From positions 1 to 64,000 of the forward strand of contig NZ_BMRN01000036.1 of assembly GCF_014648655.1 (NCBI RefSeq): 64,000 bases of DNA. Reading direction: 5' to 3'. The translations under genes and the position numbers were made by a program. The DNA comes from Streptomyces atratus (GTDB taxonomy: Bacteria; Actinomycetota; Actinomycetes; Streptomycetales; Streptomycetaceae). Of the stretch, positions 60,701 through 64,000 are shown one piece after another. Under the pieces are notes generated by a model that was not told where the DNA came from, did no database searches, and saw nothing but the letters and a program-made list of their open reading frames with translations. Every line of letters begins with the position of its first letter. Within the stretch, counting starts at the first letter, position 1.

Positions 60701-61575
60701 CCACGCTCACCACCTTCGTCTCCACCAGCGACCGCCAACGCCCCGGCGTACGCGCCGCAGTGCGCTCCATCCAGGTGTTCACACTGATCCTGCTGCTGCT
60801 CATCGGCATCGGACCGCTGTACTGGATGGTCAAGGGCGCGGTCTCACCGCCCACCGAGCTCACCACTCAGCCCCTGGCCCTCTGGCCGGACCGGCCGGCC
60901 CTGGGCAACTTCTCGACGGCGTACACCGATCTGAGTGTCGGCCGCTATCTGATGAACACCTTCCTGGTGGTCGGCGGATCGTGGTTCGTGCAGCTCTTCG
61001 TCTCGGCCACGGCGGGCTTCGCCCTTTCGGTGCTCAGGCCGAGGTTCGGCAAGGCCGTCTACGGGGCGATCCTCGCCACGATGTTCGTGCCGTACACGGT
61101 GAACATGGTCAGCCTCTTCATGACCGTGATCGATGTGCCGTTCCTTCACCTCAACCTGGGCGACACCTACTGGGCGATCTGGTTGCCGGCCGGCACGAAC
61201 GCCTTCACCGTGCTGCTCGCCAAGCAGTTCTTCGACGCCCTGCCCAAGGAGCTGTTCGACGCGGCGCGGGTCGACGGGGCGAGTACCCGGCAACTGCTCA
61301 CCAAAATCGTGCTACCCATGAGCAAGCCGGTGCTCGCCGTGATCAGTCTGCTCGCGGTGATGCACTCCTGGAAGGACTTCATCTGGCCGCTGGTGGCCAT
61401 CACCGATCCCGAGAAGCAGCCGATCAGCGTCGCTCTCGCCCAGCTCGCCACGCAGGCTCCGCAGGACCAGCTGATCGCCGCGATGGTGCTCGCCGTCGCC
61501 CCGCCGGTGCTCGTCTTCGTCGTCTGCCAGAAGTACATCGTCGCCGGGCTCGGCTTCACCGGAGTCAAGGGCTGA
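60697..61575 (+). CDS. ABC sugar transporter permease, MalG type
   Basis: A 292-residue membrane protein with six membrane segments. Its EAA-type loop is LFDAARVDGASTRQLLTKIVLP, and the final VAGLGFTGVKG is the standard CUT1 MalG end. It pairs with the preceding permease and is translationally coupled to it through an ATGA overlap. The next gene begins 104 bases downstream. Confidence 0.93.
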   Translation: MTTLTTFVSTSDRQRPGVRAAVRSIQVFTLILLLLIGIGPLYWMVKGAVSPPTELTTQPLALWPDRPALGNFSTAYTDLSVGRYLMNTFLVVGGSWFVQLFVSATAGFALSVLRPRFGKAVYGAILATMFVPYTVNMVSLFMTVIDVPFLHLNLGDTYWAIWLPAGTNAFTVLLAKQFFDALPKELFDAARVDGASTRQLLTKIVLPMSKPVLAVISLLAVMHSWKDFIWPLVAITDPEKQPISVALAQLATQAPQDQLIAAMVLAVAPPVLVFVVCQKYIVAGLGFTGVKG

Positions 61576-61679
61576 GTACCACCGGAGCCAACGGCCGAAC
61601 CCTCAGCTCCCCCACCACACCTTCCGCTTCGGAGCCTTCGGAGCATCCGGAACACCCCGACCAAGAGAAGGGCACCTCC

Positions 61680-63971
61680 ATGTCAGTCGCCCGCCGCAGA
61701 TTCATCCAGGGCACGGCCGTCGCCACCGGCGCCGCGCTGCTGCCGACCGTTCCCGCGTACGCCGCAGACCCGGTCACCATCGAGGCCGACGGCATCACCC
61801 TGGTCGGCCGTAGCGACGGCAGCGTCCTCGTGCAGGACGGTGCGGGCGCCGACCGCATCCTGCTCAACCACTTCATGATCAAGGACACCGCGCTCGGCCA
61901 GCAGCGCACCTTCGGCGGTACACCCGCCCGGATCACGCTCCCCGACGGGAGGCCCGCGATTCAGGTCACGTACACGATGGCGAGCGGCATGTCCGGAGTC
62001 ACGGTGCGCGGCACCTTCGACGTCACCCCTCACAAGGCACACATGAAGTGGGAGGTCAGCGGCTCCAGCACGCTCACACCGACCGGCTTCATGTTCTCCC
62101 GCACGGTGTACGAAGCGAGCGCGGCGGAGTCGTACGAAGCGCTGACCGTCTGGGAGCGGGACGCCCGAGGCGGCATTCCGTACGAGGTGAACGCGGGCGG
62201 CGCGTATGTGGAGACGTGGGCGGGCTCGAAGGGCTTCTTCTGCCTCTCGTCCACCGTCCCGGCGAGCACGAACGCCACCTGGATCCACTCCCCCGGCACC
62301 TCGACCGGTGCGGGCACCGCGGTCACCGAGGCCGATCTGGTCCTCGGCGATCTGCGGCCGCGCGGGGCGGGAGCGCTCGCCGCCAGGAGGCCCCTCGGCG
62401 TGGAGGTGTGGACCGATCAGCCGTTCAACCTCTACAAGGCGGCCGGACAGACGATGACGCTCAGGGCGCAGGTCGTCAACGGCTCGGCCGCGGCCAGGAA
62501 GGTGACGCTCACCTGGTGGGCGCGGGACTTCGGCGGCAAGCGGATCGGCGGTGGAACGCTCTGCAGGAGCCTCGCGGCGGGCGCCGCCTGGGACGCCTCC
62601 TTTCCCCTGACCTCGCCCTCGCAGAACATCGTGTTCACCGAGGTGGAGGTGGTCAGCGGCAACGACAGGGCGCTGGCCCGCACGAATCTGAGTGTGCTCC
62701 CGGAGTTCGCGTACAAGGCGGGCAAGGAGTCGATGTTCGGCCTCGCCAACTATCCCTGGCTGCTCAAGCCCGGCAAGGACGCCGTGCTCGGGCTGGTCAG
62801 GACGCTCGGCATCAAGTGGATCCGCATCGCCTACGCGGGCGCCCCTGGCATCGACACCGCGACCCTGGACGCGAACGGTATCGGGCACAACGTGGAGCTG
62901 AGCGGCATCCCCGTGGGCGGCAGTCCGGAGCAGATCGCGGCCTGGGCCGACACGAATGTCGCCAAGGCCCTGGACGCCGAGGCCGCGTACTTCGAGGTGA
63001 GCAACGAGGTCAACCAGCCCTGGATGTCGGGGCGCGGCGCCGACGCCTACGTCCGGGACGGTCTGCGTCAGGTCACCACGCGCCTCGACGCGGCGGGCTC
63101 GCGGATGAAGGTCATGAACGCCGGCCTCGGCGGCATGGACTACGTATGGACCAAGAACTTCCATGACGCGGGCGGCTGGGACCTCATCGACGCCTTCGCC
63201 TTCCACCCCGGCCGCGGCAACTTCACGCCCGACTTCGCGCCGCCGCCCGAGGAGTGGACGCAGGGGTCGTCCGGCTCGTACTGGAACTTCCTCGGCGCAC
63301 TGCGCAAGGCGAACCAGGTCCTTCAGGAGTACGGCGGCGACAAGGAGCTGTGGCTCACCGAGGCGTACGCGCCGACCCGGCCCAACGCGTGGTGGAGCGA
63401 CACCTACCGGCACGCCGCCGAGAACACGCTGCTCACCCTCGCTCTCGCCAAGTCCGAGAAGGTGCGCGCTGTCAACTGGTACCAGCTGCACGACTCGGTG
63501 CTCTACCACCCGCAGGAGGCCGACCCGGCCAACCCCGAGTACCACTACGGCCTGATGAACCGCGACACCAGTGCCAAGCCCTCGCTCCTCGCCTTCGCGA
63601 CCGCCGCCCGGGTCCTGGACGAGGCCGAGTTCGTCCGGCATCTCGCCTTCGCGGACCAGGACATCAAGGGGCTGCTCTTCACCACTCCCGGCGGACCGGT
63701 GTCGATCATCTGGAGTCGCAAGGACGGGTACATCCTCAACTCCGAGCATGGCGAGGATCCTTGGTACGCATCGCCCGAGCCATGGATCGACACCTGGACG
63801 ACCAGGACCAAGGTCGTGGCCCACTCGGGCACGGTCGACGGCAAGGTGAGGGAGCTCAACTGCATCGGCCAGGAGCGCTCTCTGAAAGCCTCCAACGGCA
63901 AGGTCACCCTCACCCTCGACGGCGCCCCGCGCGTCTACTACGGTCTCGCCGCCAATCCCGACTGGAAGTAA
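61680..63971 (+). CDS. Tat-exported glycoside-hydrolase-like protein
   Basis: A 763-residue exported protein. The twin-arginine signal is ARRRFIQGTAVATGAALLP with cleavage likely after PAYA. A beta-sandwich N-terminal part (to about residue 330) is followed by a TIM-barrel-like region with FEVSNEVNQPW, whose glutamate fits the acid/base position of clan GH-A, and ELWLTEAYAPTRP, whose glutamate fits the nucleophile. The C-terminal end is another beta domain. It probably releases the sugar taken up by the adjacent importer; the family and linkage are unclear. ATG 61680 has AGAAGG 8 bases upstream. An ATG at 63984, 13 bases after the stop, may start the next gene at the window edge. Confidence 0.82.
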   Translation: MSVARRRFIQGTAVATGAALLPTVPAYAADPVTIEADGITLVGRSDGSVLVQDGAGADRILLNHFMIKDTALGQQRTFGGTPARITLPDGRPAIQVTYTMASGMSGVTVRGTFDVTPHKAHMKWEVSGSSTLTPTGFMFSRTVYEASAAESYEALTVWERDARGGIPYEVNAGGAYVETWAGSKGFFCLSSTVPASTNATWIHSPGTSTGAGTAVTEADLVLGDLRPRGAGALAARRPLGVEVWTDQPFNLYKAAGQTMTLRAQVVNGSAAARKVTLTWWARDFGGKRIGGGTLCRSLAAGAAWDASFPLTSPSQNIVFTEVEVVSGNDRALARTNLSVLPEFAYKAGKESMFGLANYPWLLKPGKDAVLGLVRTLGIKWIRIAYAGAPGIDTATLDANGIGHNVELSGIPVGGSPEQIAAWADTNVAKALDAEAAYFEVSNEVNQPWMSGRGADAYVRDGLRQVTTRLDAAGSRMKVMNAGLGGMDYVWTKNFHDAGGWDLIDAFAFHPGRGNFTPDFAPPPEEWTQGSSGSYWNFLGALRKANQVLQEYGGDKELWLTEAYAPTRPNAWWSDTYRHAAENTLLTLALAKSEKVRAVNWYQLHDSVLYHPQEADPANPEYHYGLMNRDTSAKPSLLAFATAARVLDEAEFVRHLAFADQDIKGLLFTTPGGPVSIIWSRKDGYILNSEHGEDPWYASPEPWIDTWTTRTKVVAHSGTVDGKVRELNCIGQERSLKASNGKVTLTLDGAPRVYYGLAANPDWK

Positions 63972-64000
63972 GTGACGTACGACATGAGGAATGAAACCGC

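Overview
The window is high-GC actinobacterial DNA, almost certainly from a Streptomyces chromosome. Codon third positions are nearly all G or C, GTG starts are common, and the gene families are typical of the genus: NRPS, LAL regulators, SAV_915, DUF6351 and a MerR/sliding-clamp fusion. The large number of broken insertion sequences and interrupted genes between about 25.9 and 53 kb suggests an accessory region such as a chromosome arm. No tRNA, rRNA or CRISPR array was recognised.

Region 1 (1-25.7 kb) is a biosynthetic locus. It begins inside an NRPS that ends in a thioesterase. A six-gene minus-strand operon (7716 down to 1651) encodes both subunits of a B12-dependent glutamate mutase (3-methylaspartate), an asparaginyl-tRNA-synthetase-like protein of the asparagine-synthetase type, an FMN glutamate-synthase-like protein, and SbnA/SbnB-type enzymes for 2,3-diaminopropionate. 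Divergent from it is a 2942-residue trimodular NRPS without a thioesterase. Next come a LuxR-type regulator, an S51 peptidase, a class II lanthipeptide synthetase (LanM), a 77-residue precursor with a double-glycine leader, and a LAL regulator carrying a TTA codon. The LanM cyclase domain lacks the usual zinc-binding cysteines and the precursor core has a single cysteine. This is the best candidate in the window for an undescribed system.

Region 2 (25.7-41.7 kb) is rearranged. It holds an IS5-type element with TA flanks beside a GNAT gene, a 5'-truncated RNase A-like toxin with a duplicated-domain neighbour, and an IS701-type element that separates this toxin remnant from a 5'-truncated kdpD. 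Further along are an orphan kdpF, a second-type lysA, a DUF4118 protein, a MerR/beta-clamp fusion and IS630/IS5 remnants.

Region 3 (41.7-53.2 kb) has a secreted GH92 mannosidase, fragments of IS3, Tn3 and IS982 transposases, a CGNR zinc-finger gene divergent from an FAD monooxygenase across a striking 31-bp palindrome, and secreted or membrane proteins of unknown role.

Region 4 (53.5-64 kb) is an intact carbohydrate locus: a secreted DUF6351 protein, a sugar-acid dehydratase, a LacI repressor with two matching operators, a complete ABC importer lacking its ATPase, and a Tat-exported glycosidase-like protein. These would release, import and catabolise an oligosaccharide or sugar acid under LacI control.
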